A DNA stretch of 64,000 nucleotides from Camarhynchus parvulus (GCF_901933205.1 NC_044571.1:59953994-60017993); one strand, 5' to 3'. Positions 35,801 to 49,639 are shown, counted from the stretch's first letter. Notes: generated by a model not told the origin, from the letters alone. Translations and numbers: made by a program.

Positions 35801-38800
35801 CTTTCCACTTCATTGTATCAGATGTCCCCAATTTTTCTTTTATAATGGATCTTTTCTGGACCCCAGGATTCCATAAAATCCTGGCCAAAATGACAACTTA
35901 TGGTTCTAAAACTTTGAAATACATTTTTTTCCCTATTAAGAGAAATTTCCTTTGCCTCAAACACCTCAGTCTTTCCTAGATCTGAAACATTTCCAGCTGG
36001 AACACTTGAGGGCTTGTCTGAACAGCAGCTGGCACACAGGTGTTTTAATAATATAAACTGAAATTGTCGTTTGGGCGTCCTCAGTCTTGTCATTACGCTG
36101 TTACCGCCTTGAGATACTTGGAGATCAGCCTTAAAATCCAGGATGTGAGAAGGAAATGAGCAAACGCATCCTGCTGTTGCTCTGCCTGCTCAGGGATTGC
36201 AAGGCAAATGTGTCCCTGCAGGTCCAGCCATTTCGCCTGCTCTCTAGGAAAGAAGATCCTGCTCAGGGCTTGTAACTAAGACTGTAAATCTGTCATTTCT
36301 TCCCGCATTGCTCTTTCACTCAGCTTTCACTTTTCAGCTGCTCTTGCAGCTTGGTCCTGCCCCCAGCAAATAATTCTACTCACTTCTTGTTGAGCTCCAT
36401 CCGCTTTCCCTTGTGCAATCTGTTCTCTTGCTCCACACATGCCCGTGTCCCTAAATCCTGCTCCAGCTGTTTCCCTGTCCCCCTCTTGGTTCCTCCTTCC
36501 TTCCACCCAGTCAACACTTCTGGATCAAGCCAGCATCCAGCTGTGATTTTCTGCTGACTTTTTCATCCTTGGTGGGAATGGACATAGAAAAGGGGGAAGC
36601 GTCGTCCTAACTGAGACAGTGGGATAGGATTTCTTCTCGTTGGAAACAAGCAGAGACAGAAACCCTCCTCAGAGTCAGCTCTTTCATTTATTCCTTCAAA
36701 GGTTTGGGAGAGCAGGCAGTGATCTTCTTCTGGACAGACTTACTCCTACACTGCAATTCGTGGAAACTGTTGACCATTGCGGATGAAAATCACAAATTCA
36801 TGGGAATATTTCTGGATTTAAGACTATTAAAGGCTCTTTGAAAATTCCCATGTGAACAGAGCTGCCAGAAAAATTTGCTTTGTGGCAACTTCTGAGGTTT
36901 CAGTTGTTGTTTCCATTCTGCGCTCACAGGAAAATGCAAGTCTTCATTAAAAATGGGAGGTGGTGGGATATGGTCTAGAGACTGGCAGCTGATAGACAGC
37001 TTGGAATAAGGTGAGCACAGACTCAAGATATTAATCTATTTTAGTGAAATCAGAACTGTGTGGAGAAGGAACTACTAGACTGTGCCTCCCACAAGACGTT
37101 GGCTGTCACCTCCTCTCTCCCTCCACAGACGCAGGAAACTCCCAGGAAATTGTTTCTGCAGTAAACGTGAGTTTTGGAAATGCAAAGTAAAGTGCCAAGT
37201 TTATATGGCAGCAATCATAAGCTCAGTCCTTGTATCTGCCAGAGTGGCTGGGCAGTATTTCTAGATAAATCCAGAAATATTGGGGAAAATGCAGAAAAAA
37301 AGGGTAAGATACGTCCAAAACTTGTAAATATTTTGCAAATCTCAAGAATTCATATATTTTTTTTAGCTTTATAAATCAAATCTTTCTATTGAGTAAATGC
37401 ACAAAATCAAAGCTTTCACTTAAAAACATAATGAGAAATCCAAGCCCTTAGAGCTGCATAAAAAGGTGTTTTAAAGTGTGAACCCCAAGAGCCTGAAATG
37501 TTGAATAAAGAGAATTCAACTGGATAGCTTTTAAAAAATTTGGGTTTCTTCTAAAGCTGCTGTAATTTTGGGGTCACACCTTATGATTCTTGGATGTCTG
37601 ATGTTATGGATGCCTAGTGGAAGGTAGCTTTACACTACAGCCACATGTCACTGGATGGGTGGAATATCAGAAAATGAGGGAATAACAAGCTTGTGCACGA
37701 GGCATACACAAGGGAGTGAAACAGCGAGAGAAAATGCCACTGGTAGCTGGTAAGAGAACCTTCCTGGCAGTAAGAGCTGTTATTTTGTTGTTATTTTGTC
37801 TGACATTAGCAGTGAGATGAACTGAGTGATCTAGGAGTGTTTTGTTATCTCTTACTTCTAGGAACCCTGGAGCCACAATGCCACTTGGACAGGATTTATG
37901 GACAGCTTTTCAAAACAAGCAGGCGAAACATGAATGAGCATCCAAAGGAAGCTTGGGCAAAGATGGCTTAGATTTTCTTTTTTCTTTTTGTTTTCTGGTG
38001 AAAAGTTGAACTTTTAAATAAATGAATAATTAGGCATCAATTTAAATGTTTCATACACTACACTGTTAATGTTTCATATGCTACACACCCTTTTCAATTA
38101 CTTAAAAATCCCACAAGGGTCTCTGTAACTTTTGAAAGAAAGATACCATTTAAAAATTAGGAAAAAATATCCAATATGTTTTGAAAGTGGTGGAGTTCTC
38201 TCAGCTCTTTTGTCATGTATCCCAGAGGTCACTGATTTTTCAACTGCAGCTCTAAGTATATGAAGAGATTTGATGTCTCTGCAATTGCATATTTGAAAAA
38301 AGCAGAGGTTTAAATATGCGTGTGCCTCAACTGATCATTTTCTGTGCCCCTACATATTTGTGTGTGCACTTACAAAGGGGATGTAACTATTTTCAGATTT
38401 TGCAAATCCTCTTTAGGCATTTTTTTTTTGCTCCTATTGTTCTGTTTTTATGGTAGAGCTTGCAGTCTTACAACTTAAGCCTCAGAGATTTAAATAGTTA
38501 ATCAAAAAAGAGCTTCACTGGAATAACATAGATGTTTTTAACATCCATGATAAAACTTTAGTCCCACTGTCCATTGCTTGTAAGGCAAACGTACCTATAA
38601 AATTACTCACTGCCTTGCTCCTTAATATTTCATTAAGCTAAAATTTGGACAATGAATAGCTAGAAATGCTTGAATGGAATTTATCCATTTAGGCAACAAA
38701 GCTCCATTAGGAGTGCATATGTAATTACAGATATTACATGCCAACAGACCTATTCCATGCTGCTCAATTTAAGCATGATGGACATTATTTTTAGGCATAC

Positions 38801-40975
38801 ATTTATTAATTTTGAAAACCATAGTGACCTGGCATTTATAAAAAATAAACGTATTATCATTCTACAGTATTTTCACTGCACTTGAAAATATTTACACGTT
38901 TGGAAATGGAAATCTTGCTTGTTTAGTTAGAGAATTCATACTCTAGGGATTTTTGGGGCAGACTTTCCCGCATTTGATAGCAATTTTCAGTGGCTTTCTT
39001 TCAAGCTCAGCAGTAAATATTTGCATGGGCTTCTTTACATCTCTTGACTTCGTGTTGTAGCTGTAGCTTGTTGCCTTTGTCTGTATTTTCTTTGGCTGAG
39101 GAAAAGTGGAGTATTGAGCACTTCTTTTCCTTTCTTATGATCATTGCCATTAAATCCTTGAAGCTTATCATGCTTTGTCAAAGCAATTTTCATTTCAATT
39201 TCGACCACAGATTTGATTCTTTTAAGTGTTTACCTATAGTCTTGGGGGACTATATTTTAATTCATTTTTAATGCATTAATACATCTGCTTTTTAATGCCA
39301 TTCTAACGGAATGTGTGGGTTTTGTGGTGATCTTGCACTGAGTACACATAAATGAATGATTTTATATGAGCATGTAGGAATGGCTTAGCTCTTCTAACAG
39401 TGTTTATGTAAGCTTCATATTAAATATATCTGGGAAATTCAAAGGCTGCAAACTATCCAGATTAATTGCTTTCCTTTTGCATTGACCTGTCATACTCCTA
39501 CTGTATTCAGGATGAGCTTTATGGCACGTGGATTATACTGCTAGGATACTGCTGTATGGAAAAGACATCTATCCTTTGGCAGAGGAAAGCGCATGCTGAT
39601 CACATGGGTTGGGGTAATTACAGTGTATCTGGAGCTGTAGGCGTTCAAGATGGCCACAAGCAAAATTCGTGTGAGATGCTGCAGAGTGTAATACCCTGTG
39701 CCATTTATAAATTTAGAATATTTAGAGTTGCTTTGTTTTTCTTTTTTGAATTCAAAACCAGAACAGAACATTGTTTCCTGCATTTGGGGCCAAATCCCCC
39801 AAACCCTTATGTAAGTCATTCCATAGGCTTGGAAAACTTCTGTTTTTTGCCTTTTTTTTTTTTTTAATTTCTTTTAACACATAACATTCACATAGTAAAT
39901 ACCAAAGGACAAAATACAGCTTGTGCAGACTGTGTCTGTGCTGCTAAAGTAATTACAGGCATAGGCTGACTGCCTTGGTGGCCTTTTGGCTGTTTTAGGG
40001 GTTCTGCACATACAGTCATCTGGTTCACACACGCCAAGGCAATTTCGTTAAATTAGCCATGCAATTTCGCTTGGTATTTAAACACATGGCTGGAAAAGCC
40101 ATGGTGATTTGTGAGAAAAACAGTGACTCTAAAAGGATCAGCATGGCAATTTGATGTATTTAATACTTCCCTGTCTGTAAACTAGCAAACTTTGTCTTTA
40201 TGTTTCTTTTTAGAACGTGCTGAGCTCCAATATTACCTCACCTGTACACTCGGGACATAATGGAGGAACACTAGAAATGATCAGTCTGCTGTGCTTCTGC
40301 ACCTCTGAACATCATCTGCATCACACTTAATTCTGTAGCTTTTGGCAGTGTGGATTATTCCTGTTTTGGAACTACATGATTGTATCACCAATCTGAATGC
40401 CACAAATACATGGTTTACTGCCTCCCCTCTCTGGAGTAACCTCATGCTTCCTACCAAAATTAGGCAGTTGATGTTGGACTCAAAAACCTCCTTTTTAAAA
40501 AGAATTTAAACTCTGTGGACAGCTCTGCATTTATTTATTTTTCTGCCACTAATTAATCCCTTCATTTGGTATAATCTGGTGGAAGAAGCTGTCCAAGACA
40601 AGAACAAAAGGCTTGTCAGTAAAGGAAGTCAAGCCAAGAGAGGTGAGACTCTTACCTGTAAGGAAATTGCCTCCCCAAACCTGTTCATTTAAATCCTGGA
40701 ATAGAAACTGGAAATGGCTGCATTCATTCTGGCATCTGGAAAGGGGATGCAGAATACAATGGTGCATTACATCCCAGTCTTTCAAAATAAGTAAATTTTG
40801 TGGTATCCAAGGTTGTAGAGAAAAGCAAAACTGATGCTTCACAGTTTTGTTTCTAAGTTTAGATCTGAGTAGGATGAGCTGCTTCTGTATTGATAAAAGG
40901 CTTCTTGTTTGGAAGGCATTCCTTCAATCATTTCTCTGGTCTTTTTGCAAAGCATGTGCCTGTATTTGGTTTGCA
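32801..40975. other. Intergenic sequence with no recognised gene
   Basis: About 8.2 kb without a recognisable exon or well-preserved repeat. Composition varies: pyrimidine-rich at about 36300-36560, strongly AT-rich from about 37300 to 40150. The part at about 39940-40110 looks like a candidate conserved non-coding element and is noted in the findings. The longest ORF (133 codons, 39466-39867) ends in a poly-T run and is not protein-like. Confidence 0.5.
39850..39865 (+). repeat. Poly-T run
   Basis: A run of about 15 T. No retroposed sequence was recognised beside it. Confidence 0.7.
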
Positions 40976-41132
40976 TGACAAGGTTTTGGTAGTGGGGGGC
41001 TACAGGGGTGGTTTTTTGAGAAGCTGCCAGAAGCCCCTGCAGTGTCCAACACAGACTATGCCAAGGGGGTCCAAGATGGACACACCTCTGGCCCAGTCTG
41101 AGCCCATCAGTGACAGTGCCTCTGGGACAACA

Positions 41133-41142
41133 GCGTTATAAA
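41133..41142 (+). promoter_or_regulatory. LTR TATA box
   Basis: GTTATAAAGA lies about 160 bp into the ERVL-type LTR, at the position where related avian LTRs carry their TATA-like element. It marks the probable U3 core promoter; activity is unknown. Confidence 0.5.
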
Positions 41143-41828
41143 GAGGAACGAATTCCTGGGACCTGGAATGAGAGTGTGTGAGAGAAACAGCCCTGCAGAC
41201 ACACACAGGTTGGTGAAGAAGGAGAAGGAGCTGCTCCAGGCGCTGGAGCTGAGATTCCCCTGCACCCCATGGGGCAGCCCATGGTGAGGCAGCTGTGCCC
41301 CTGCAGTCCATGGGGGTTCCAAGGATCCACCTGCAGCCTGTGGAGGACCCCACGCCAGAGCAGGTGGATGCATGAGGGAAGCTGTGAACTCATGGGAAGT
41401 CCACGCTGGAAGAGAAATCTATGGCCCTTTGGAGAGAGGATCCCACACTGGGGCAGGTTTGCTGGGGGACTTGTGATCCTATGGGGGACCCTCTCTGTAC
41501 CCATGGGAGGGGCCTGTGCTGAAACAGTTCATGCAGAGCTACAGCCAGAAGAAGGATGTACATTGGAGAAATTTTTGGAGTACTGTCCTCTGTGGGAGGG
41601 AGCCATGCTGGAGGAGGGGCAGAGGAGTCCATCCCTTTGTGGAAGAAAGAGGTGCAGAGAAAACATGATGAAATGACCACAACTCCCATTCCCCATATCC
41701 CTGTGCTGTGGGGCAAGAGGAGGGAGAGTATTTGCATGCGAAGTTAGCCTGGGAAGAAGGGAGGAGCGGGAGAGAGGTATTCTATTATTTGTTTTTATTT
41801 CTCATTATCCTCCTCTGATTTGATTGGT

Positions 41829-41834
41829 AATAAA
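41829..41834 (+). terminator. LTR polyadenylation signal AATAAA
   Basis: AATAAA in the 3' part of the ERVL-type LTR, followed by TGAGTCTGTTTTGCCTGTGA, a GT-rich downstream element. It is the likely retroviral polyadenylation signal. Confidence 0.55.
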
Positions 41835-42230
41835 TTCAATCAATTTTCCCAAGCTGAGTCTGTTTTGCCTGTGATGGTAAGTGGTGACTGATCTCTCCCT
41901 ACCCTTACCATGACCCATGAATGTTACATTTGCTAGGTTTTCTCTCTCCTGTCCAGCTGAAGAAGGGAGTGCCATTGCTTTAGTGGGCACCTGGCATCCA
42001 GCCAGGGTCAACCCACCACAGTCCATCAGCTGTGGAGATACTTCCCACCAGACCCATCTCCTCTTACCTTGGAACAACCTTATTTTTCTTGGCAAAGGCA
42101 TTTGGAGCATCTCCAGGAGAGAGGATCATATCCTGAATGTCACTGCTACCTGACAGCACTCTAGTAAATGGAGAATATTTGTGTCTGGGGGTGGCTTACT
42201 CCATACTCACTCCAGGCTGTATGGATTTAT

Positions 42231-42250
42231 GTGTCTATGTACATAGACAC
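42231..42250. repeat. 20-bp perfect palindrome
   Basis: GTGTCTATGTACATAGACAC is identical to its own reverse complement. With one bulged base the symmetry extends outward to ATTTA on the left and TAAAT on the right, giving about 32 bp of hairpin-forming sequence. No flanking element explains it. Confidence 0.9.
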
Positions 42251-45200
42251 TAAATCCTGAACAGACACTCTGGGAGCACTTTACAGTTCTCAGACCCAGA
42301 TGTGCATCCAGCCACATCCTGACTACAATTTTGGGTGAGATTTTCTGCCTTTCCTATGTCTCTTCCTCCTTCTCACTTCTCAGAAATGTTGGTTTCCCAT
42401 TGGAAAAAGGAAATTTAGTGAGGTGAAGCCTTTGAGAGCTAACGGCATTCTTCATTTGGTCCTGTGTCTGGAGTAATCGGGAATATTTCTGCAAAAAAAG
42501 ATCATTCACATGGGGGTTGGGGGGGGTAATATAACACTTATCCTGTCTGGAAGAATAAAGAAAATATGTATTTTCTCTTGGTTTTTCTTGTATTATTTTA
42601 AAAATCTGTGTGCCCCATTCTTGCTTTTTTGCCAATAATAATAATGCCATAGATATTACAAGTTTATTTTTCTGTGCTGTAGATACTTGCATATTATATC
42701 ACTTTAAAATAAAATTAAAATGAAGAAATGGAGAGTAAAACCTCAAAGAAGTTTCCAAGTCCTTGTTTATGATTTTCTTTAGTATCTTAGTATGTTTTCA
42801 AGAAAGAATAATATTTCTTAAGTATATTACTTTTTGCCATAAAGATTAAAAACAGACTAAATGAGATAATTGTTTTATTTTTCTTTTCAAGTAAAAGATT
42901 TACAGAATGAGGTTGGAAAATTGTGTGTAGGCTGATGTTTTATGTTGTAGCTGGTTATTACTCAGTGAGTCACTAAGTTTCCAGAGCTTGCCACACCTTA
43001 AGGTTAAACTGCCTCAAACCAGGCAGCAAACTGTTAGCTGAGGTGCTTTGAATGGCTTTTTTTAGTATAAATACATATATATTTAATCAATGTGCAAACT
43101 TTGCTGAGACTACTCAGATCCTCTTTCCTTAAAAAGTTTTTCTGCGCACTCTCTGTTTTCTCTCATAGAATTAAGCATAACTAAAATAATTACTTAATTG
43201 TCATAGTTACTGGTATTTCCTAGGAAGAGTTAGAGGCCTTTCTATTGATAGGATGGAAGCCAGTGCTCAACAGCATAGTCACACCAAGCATTTTTTGGGG
43301 ACTTTAGAAAGACATGTCAAAAATCCTCAGTGAACGTGTGCCTTGGTCTGAGTTGTGAAAGAGAGGAAAGGAAATATATGGAGCCGACATTCATCCTTTT
43401 GGTCTAATACTGATGCCTCACTGTCTGCCTGGCTGAAAACGGCATGTGGTATTCAGAATAAATACTGAAACAGCCAGTTCTGGAAACATTATTTTAAAAG
43501 AAATTTAGTATCAAAATAATTAATAAATATGGATTCAATATCATGTACTGTCATCCACCTATTTTCAGTAGGGGCTTAATTCGGAAAATTGGATGCTTCA
43601 GTAACCAGCCAAACACAGAATATTGATCAGCTTAAAGCATATGAGCCACTCCCCTGGGCTCTGAGCAAGACACTTTGCTCTCCTTTGGGTGCTGTATTCT
43701 CCAATGTGAGGTATATTTTGAAGGCATTTTCAAATGCAGTAGAAGCTATCCAAAATTTCCTTTCCCCATTAAAAATTTTTCATAAACCTTCAATTTAAAC
43801 CTCCCTTATTAAAAAAATATTTGAAAGAGGAAAGAAAACAAGATTTAGTAAATAGGTGTTATGAATATTGCCAGACTAAGTGAAAATAGAGGAAGATATT
43901 CACAAGACAAAAGTCTGTCCCAGTAAAGAATCCACAAGAATGGGTAGCTAAGAAATAAAAAAAATGTAGATAGGGAGAAAATTAAACACTTTCCTCCCTC
44001 TCCTTTTTTTAAAAAAATGTTTGTTTCCTGGATATTGTCATGTTGAATTTCAGAGGACCTGCAGAATCTTTATATAAATTGTTTATTTTATTGTTGATAA
44101 GCAGGTGTTGAATGTTGCTATTCACACTAGTTTCAAGTAGCTACAGAGACATATAAATCATGTGAACTAGTAAGTGAAAGAAGAAAAAAAAACCCATTTT
44201 CCCCAGGTACTTACCATGTTTCTTCTCTTTGCACATTTAATGATAGGTGTTGACTCTCTTTTAGCACCCAATACTGCAAGTCTTTGCTCTGTACAGCAGG
44301 AGATGGGAACAAGAAGTGTTTTCTTTTTCTTTCCCCCTTTTTGTCCCATCCTGTTGCTGTCAATGTCTCTTGCTGCTCCTTGGAGTACTTTTTCTGAAAA
44401 CGGGAGCATGGGTGATGGTTTTGAATTAGCTTTCAGTTAGTGGTAAAAAATTTTTACTTTGGGTCATGGGTTAGCCCTTAATTTTCTGGTGTTTTTAAAT
44501 GTATCTCAAATTTTTAAAAATTACCCTCTTAGGCATAGAGCAGTAGGAGATTAATGAAGAGAAATCTTCATTATCTGGTTTTTGTGAAAGGGCTGTTATA
44601 TGCAGAACACAGTAATCACTTGCATTTGTAACTTGTTGCATCTTGCCCAAGGGTTTTCTTGGTGGTGTTACTAGAGCTAACACACTTTTTCACAGGGTGC
44701 CTGCAGATGTGGTGCATTGCTCTAGATCAGTGGAATGCTGAGAAAGGCAGTGATGTCTTTGAAGAACCCTGGAGAACAGATTCACTGAGTGGAAAACAGG
44801 TTTCAGCAGCTTTTCTCTCTGTGTGGATTAAAGGAATACTTTTAATAGCCCCTGCCAGGTCTGCAATCCTCTGTTAATGGCAGCTGAAGCCAACCCTGGA
44901 GCTGTTGTACCACAGTGTTGTCCAGGGTGCTTCCTCTCTGCTGGCCTTGCCATGTTTGGCTTGAGGGTTGTTCACTGGAGGATGTATTAATGGGCATCTC
45001 ATGTGTTCAGAGCCCCTCTGCCTCTGTTTCTGTGGCATTTTGGAAAGCCCACCAGGTACGATCTGTCAGGCAATACTTGCAGAGACCTCTTCAGGGGCTC
45101 AACGCATCCCACCGATGTCACTGAAATTCAGAAAAGTCTGAGACTGTGAAATAAAGGTTTCAGCCTGGAACCTTCCTTCTCACCAAGAGCTTCTCACAGT

Positions 45201-45759
45201 AGATGATTGGGTTTTCAGGGCAGGGTTTAGTTCTTGGCTGTGAACACTTCCTAGGTCACTGATCTTCAAGCCATGCACAAGCTGCTGGCTGTGTAAAGTG
45301 AGCTAGTCAGCCCCATCCTCAGAGTCAGGGGGCTGCTCAACCAGCCAGACACAGGCGTCTGCTTTAGGGAGAGCAGAACAGCTCTCCAGACTCCTCTGCC
45401 CCTATGGACCAGGCTCCACCTGCTATAATGGGAGCTGGATCACATGAAGACACCCACATTTAGAAAGTATATTTATGTGTCTACAGTCTGGACCTGAATA
45501 TCAAACATTTGTGGCTGAGGGATTAGGCTACCTAAACATAGATGCTGTGTGGTGTCTGAAACATCCAAGGTATACTTAAGGGTAGGACACAAAGACTCTG
45601 AGGGAGTTGTGGGCCAGGAGATGGAGTCCAGGCAGGGCTCTACAGTGAAGATCAAGTGCTCTAAATATCTGTGTGTGGGCAAGAGACCTGAGCCTTTAGT
45701 GATAATTCACATTTACAGATACCTTCTAACCCTGTTTCTTCTGTTTAGTCTTCTGTTTC

Positions 45760-45778
45760 CTTTTTTTTTTTTTTTTTA
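45760..45778 (+). repeat. Poly-T run
   Basis: About 18 consecutive T. No adjacent processed gene copy was recognised on the minus strand. Confidence 0.8.
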
Positions 45779-48700
45779 ATTCCCAGTTTTGCATGTGAAG
45801 TGGCTATGTAGTCATCAGTAAAGCCAGGAATTTAGTGTGACCAACTACAAAGAGGAAGCTAGAATTTTAGAAAGCTTTATTTTACCTGATGCACATTTAT
45901 TAGAGCCTCCTTGAATGGCTGATTCATGCCCCTCAAAATAGAAGTCTCTTTCCTTGACATTTACTGTCTTTCCCTCCCAGATAAATTAAGAGAAAAAAAG
46001 ACAGCAGAGGAATGATATGGCTCCAAAGAGAGACTGCTCTTTAATTTACTCTGAGCTGTAACTCTTTACTAAGTTTGTTGTTTTAAAATACTTTCCTGAT
46101 ACATCCGCATCAATACCAGTCGGATATTGAGAAACAGGATAACCCTTGCTTAAGTGGTTTAAGAAACCTCCCAGAACATCTGACATAAGTGAACACATTG
46201 AACAAATAAACAGATGTGGAATTTCCCCCCTTAACAGCCTTTCATCCAGGACCCTGCAGCTGGGGATGGAGGAAATGTTGAATGTCAATGTGGCAACGAC
46301 TCCTATGCTTCCTGATCTTCCATATGGCCAGTTGCATCCTATATGATTTTTCACATGGTGGGAGGAGCAGAGCAAACAGTCTGATAATTTGTGGTCATTT
46401 CAGACGTGCCAGAAGTGCCATAAAAAGTTGTGTAAGAGTGGTGTCAAAGGGATGATGAGGTTAAGGCACAGTAACACCTGTAAACATCTTGCTTTGCCCT
46501 GAGAATGTGGATTTTTTCCTTCCAAGCTTTAGAACGTGCCTTAAGTAAAGGTACCTTCATATCAAGCAGCCGTAAAAAGAAGCAGAACCCAAAATTTAAC
46601 AGTCTGGTACTGGGGTTAATGCATCTTTTGTTTGTGTTGTGGACAGAGTGCCAGACTTTGTGAAAGACTGAGATATGATTAGAAACATGACAGACCCACC
46701 AATGACAGCTCAAAAAGGTGGGTTAAATTTGCTGCTGTATGACTGTTACCAACAGAAAGAATAAAAGCATGTTTATTTTTTTCCTTCTTACAGTGTTTTT
46801 TTTATTCCCCAGTGTGCTTGTTCTCTCACAGTTTAATATTCTGTTCACATAGAAAGGAGTAGGCACAGCCTGAAATTTCTTTTCTGTAGCTGCCTTACAG
46901 AAAGCATTAGGACTGAAAGAAGGACAGGATTTCAACATTCACAATAGACTTTAGAATGGAAACATGAAAAGCTCACATCCATAACAGGAGACTCTACAGG
47001 CAATTGCTGAGACAAGATAACTCTGATTTTCCAAAGGATGTATTTTCTGTGTTGGTGCTCCCACCATAGGGTCCAGAGCTTCACAGCACTTGTCTCCAGG
47101 CCATGAGAGGGGTGAAGCTCAATGCCATAAATACATGGTGCCTCACTGCTAAGGGTATCTCTTTGAATAAAAATGCAGTCATTGTTTGAATAAGAGTGAA
47201 ACTGAGCACCCCAGTAATGCCTTGATCCTTGATTTAATGCCACACAGGCAGATTGCAGTAGGACCAGTACTGGAGGTGTTGGCTTTGTCCATTGACATTA
47301 CATAGTTTACACACAGGTTTACTCTTATGAGTCACTGCAGAAAACAGATAAATAAGATAAATATCTGTATGAATGTTATTTTGCAGCTCAAAATGAAACG
47401 TCTTTTGCAATGTCTGTGACAGTTCTAAAGTTAAAGATTGGTTACCAGGAAACAGAGGCTACTTCTTTTCAAGCTTGTGAAAGACCTCAACAAAACATGG
47501 GCCAGCTAATTAGGATGATGAAGGTAAAAACCTTGTATGTGTTACAATCAGAGAGGTCAGACAATGAGTGGGTCTAAATCCAGCTTGCTCCATGACGCGT
47601 GCCTGTGCCAGATTCTGTTGCAGTTTGGAGAAGCAATTATGTAAATATAGATTTGCAAACAATTTCACAAAGTGACAAAAAACGTGTTAATTACCAAAAA
47701 TGTTAGTGATCTGTTTAGCCAACCACAGAGTGATGAAATCATGGTCATGTTAAAAATGAAAGCCTGATGTAATCACCCTGGGTTTTTTGGTTTTTTTTCA
47801 GGACCATTATCTTTCTTCATATCTTTGACTTTTAACTCTCAAAAGCATCTTGATTTATTTACTTTTTTTAAACTAGGCCGAGGAAAATGACACACATGCA
47901 CACAGTGAAAATAGTGTCTACTCCTATTGACAGATGGGAATGTCATGAGTAGTGCCACCACAAATCTTCACAGACCTAAAAATCAGTTAATTCCTGCTCA
48001 GATACCAATCCTGAACTAAATAAGATTTTTACTTTGCTTTTGATAGAAAAAATCCTGTCTATTTTCTTTTAATAAACGAAAAAGCAATATTGATAGTAAC
48101 TTTTTCATGTTTTTGACTTGCATAGAGTTTCTTACATCACATTATAATCACAATATAATAAAGCTCTTCTTTAATATTAATTTGATTCTTTATCTGTCTG
48201 CCTGTAAGCTGAGCAGTTTGGCATTACAATTTAAAAGGGTCATTTCTCAAGAAGATAATCAGTGTCCTTATTGTACTCATTGGCTACTTGGGCAATATAA
48301 ACATAACAGATAAATAGCAAGAGACAGAGTAGATCCTACTGGTACTAAATACTGGTATCCAGTTACTCTACTTTCCTCAGATTATGGCTATAGATGTCAT
48401 GCAGGATTGACTAAAAACATTCTTTGGAAGGACTGTAGAAGTTCACATCAAGTTTAGAAAAGGTTCTGGATGCAGTTAACCATAAATAATGGTTATTTTG
48501 TAATATTCAGAAACATCTTATTTCCATGGATAAATTACTACCTTCTCTTTCTCTGGTGAAAATTTAAATAGTAGCTTCAAACAAAAGCTGCTTCTATTCC
48601 TGCCACAAGCTTATACAACACAGTGTTGATACAATTTAAAGGAGCTGACATACTGCTTAAAATATGGATGCTGCATATGACTTAAATAATACGAATTATA

Positions 48701-49221
48701 TGCTGAAGTCATTACTGAGTTGTTACCCAGGGAAAACATAGTGTTGCTTCAATAAATATTTCAGGATTCAACACTATAATTCTTAGGAGACATTTTACAG
48801 AAATAGGATGGATAGTAACTTAAAAAATGCTGTGGAATTAGTATTTCAGTGTTTAAATATTTAGCCAGCACTTCACTAAAATAAGATTATTTCTCCACGT
48901 ATTTGTTCACCACACAGTAAATTTATGAAGCACTGATCATATCTCTTATCTTCCCCTCCCCATTAAATGAATGTGTAATAAGAATTCATTCCCATTCTTC
49001 TAAAAGTCTGGGCAAATCAGTCTTGCTGCCTATGTCATAGCATTAGAGTGAAGTTTTGATGAGAACATGTCTGTGAACAAAAGCCCTCCTAATCCAGTCT
49101 GACCTTTAGAAATAAAGTTCTATCTTTTAATCAGAAATTATTTTCTGTAAAGAACTTCTGAGAGACCTCACAGAACATTTAACACAACTTTTATTTCTGT
49201 CATACTCAGAAGAGGTTACAT

Positions 49222-49320
49222 TTCTACAGAAGTAGAAATTCAGGTGCAGAGAGACAGTGTGTGTTTGATGATAGTCCAAACCTCTGAGCTCCTGCTTTTC
49301 AGTCTCTTTGCTAAGGGGCT
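49222..49320 (+). repeat. Ancient MIR/L3-type repeat relic
   Basis: TCTACAGAAGTAGAAATTCA followed by GGTGCAGAGAGACAGTGT resembles the old amniote block TTTACAGATGGGGAAACTGAGGCACAGAGAGG. The downstream CCAAACCTCTGAGCTCCTGC also fits such a tail. The match is degenerate and rests on motif memory. Confidence 0.45.
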
Positions 49321-49639
49321 CAAGTTTGAATCACAAGATATGCTGCAGATTTCCCAATGCTTCACAGTCAGTGAAGCACAAACCCCAGAAAAAACAGGTT
49401 TGGCATTTCTATGGCTTGTGATCTATAACTAATAAACTGACTGGGAAAGGATGTAACTGGCAGGCAATAGCAGTCTTAATGCATAGCAGCAGATTTGTCA
49501 TGCTACAGAGTGGTGTTACTCTTCAAAAGATTCTAGCACGCACATCTAAAATGCACATTTAACTCCTGCCTAAAATCCCACCTGCAACATCAGTATGAGT
49601 GCCAAAGGCATAACTTTCAGTTGAAAATGGGTTAGGATT

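Larger units (their letters stand above)
40976..42020 (+). mobile_element. Solo LTR of an avian ERVL-type endogenous retrovirus
   Basis: About 1,045 bp beginning TGACAAGGTTTTGGTAGTGG and ending CAACCCACCACA, with the TG...CA ends expected of an LTR. The blocks GAGAAGCTGCCAGAAGCCCC, CAAGATGGACACACCTCTGG, TGAGCCCATCAGTGACAGTG, TATTTCTCATTATCCTCCTC and GGGCACCTGGCATCCAGCCA are ones I recognise from ERVL-like LTRs common in bird genomes. A TATA box (GTTATAAAG, about 41135) and a polyadenylation signal (AATAAA, 41829-41834) with GT-rich downstream sequence are still present. No retroviral coding region or primer-binding site adjoins either side, so this is a solo LTR left by LTR-LTR recombination. 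I found no clear 5-bp target-site duplication. The short ORFs within it are not viral genes. Confidence 0.85.
42021..49221. other. Intergenic sequence with no recognised gene
   Basis: About 7.2 kb with no exon, RNA gene or well-preserved transposable element that I can identify. It contains a 20-bp perfect palindrome at 42231-42250 and a poly-T run near 45760-45778. The stretch at 42540-44160 and again 47640-48900 is strongly AT-rich. Confidence 0.5.

Noticed and set aside
41000..41747. Multiple ORFs of up to 135 codons on both strands
   Set aside because: They are entirely inside the ERVL-type LTR, which is non-coding.
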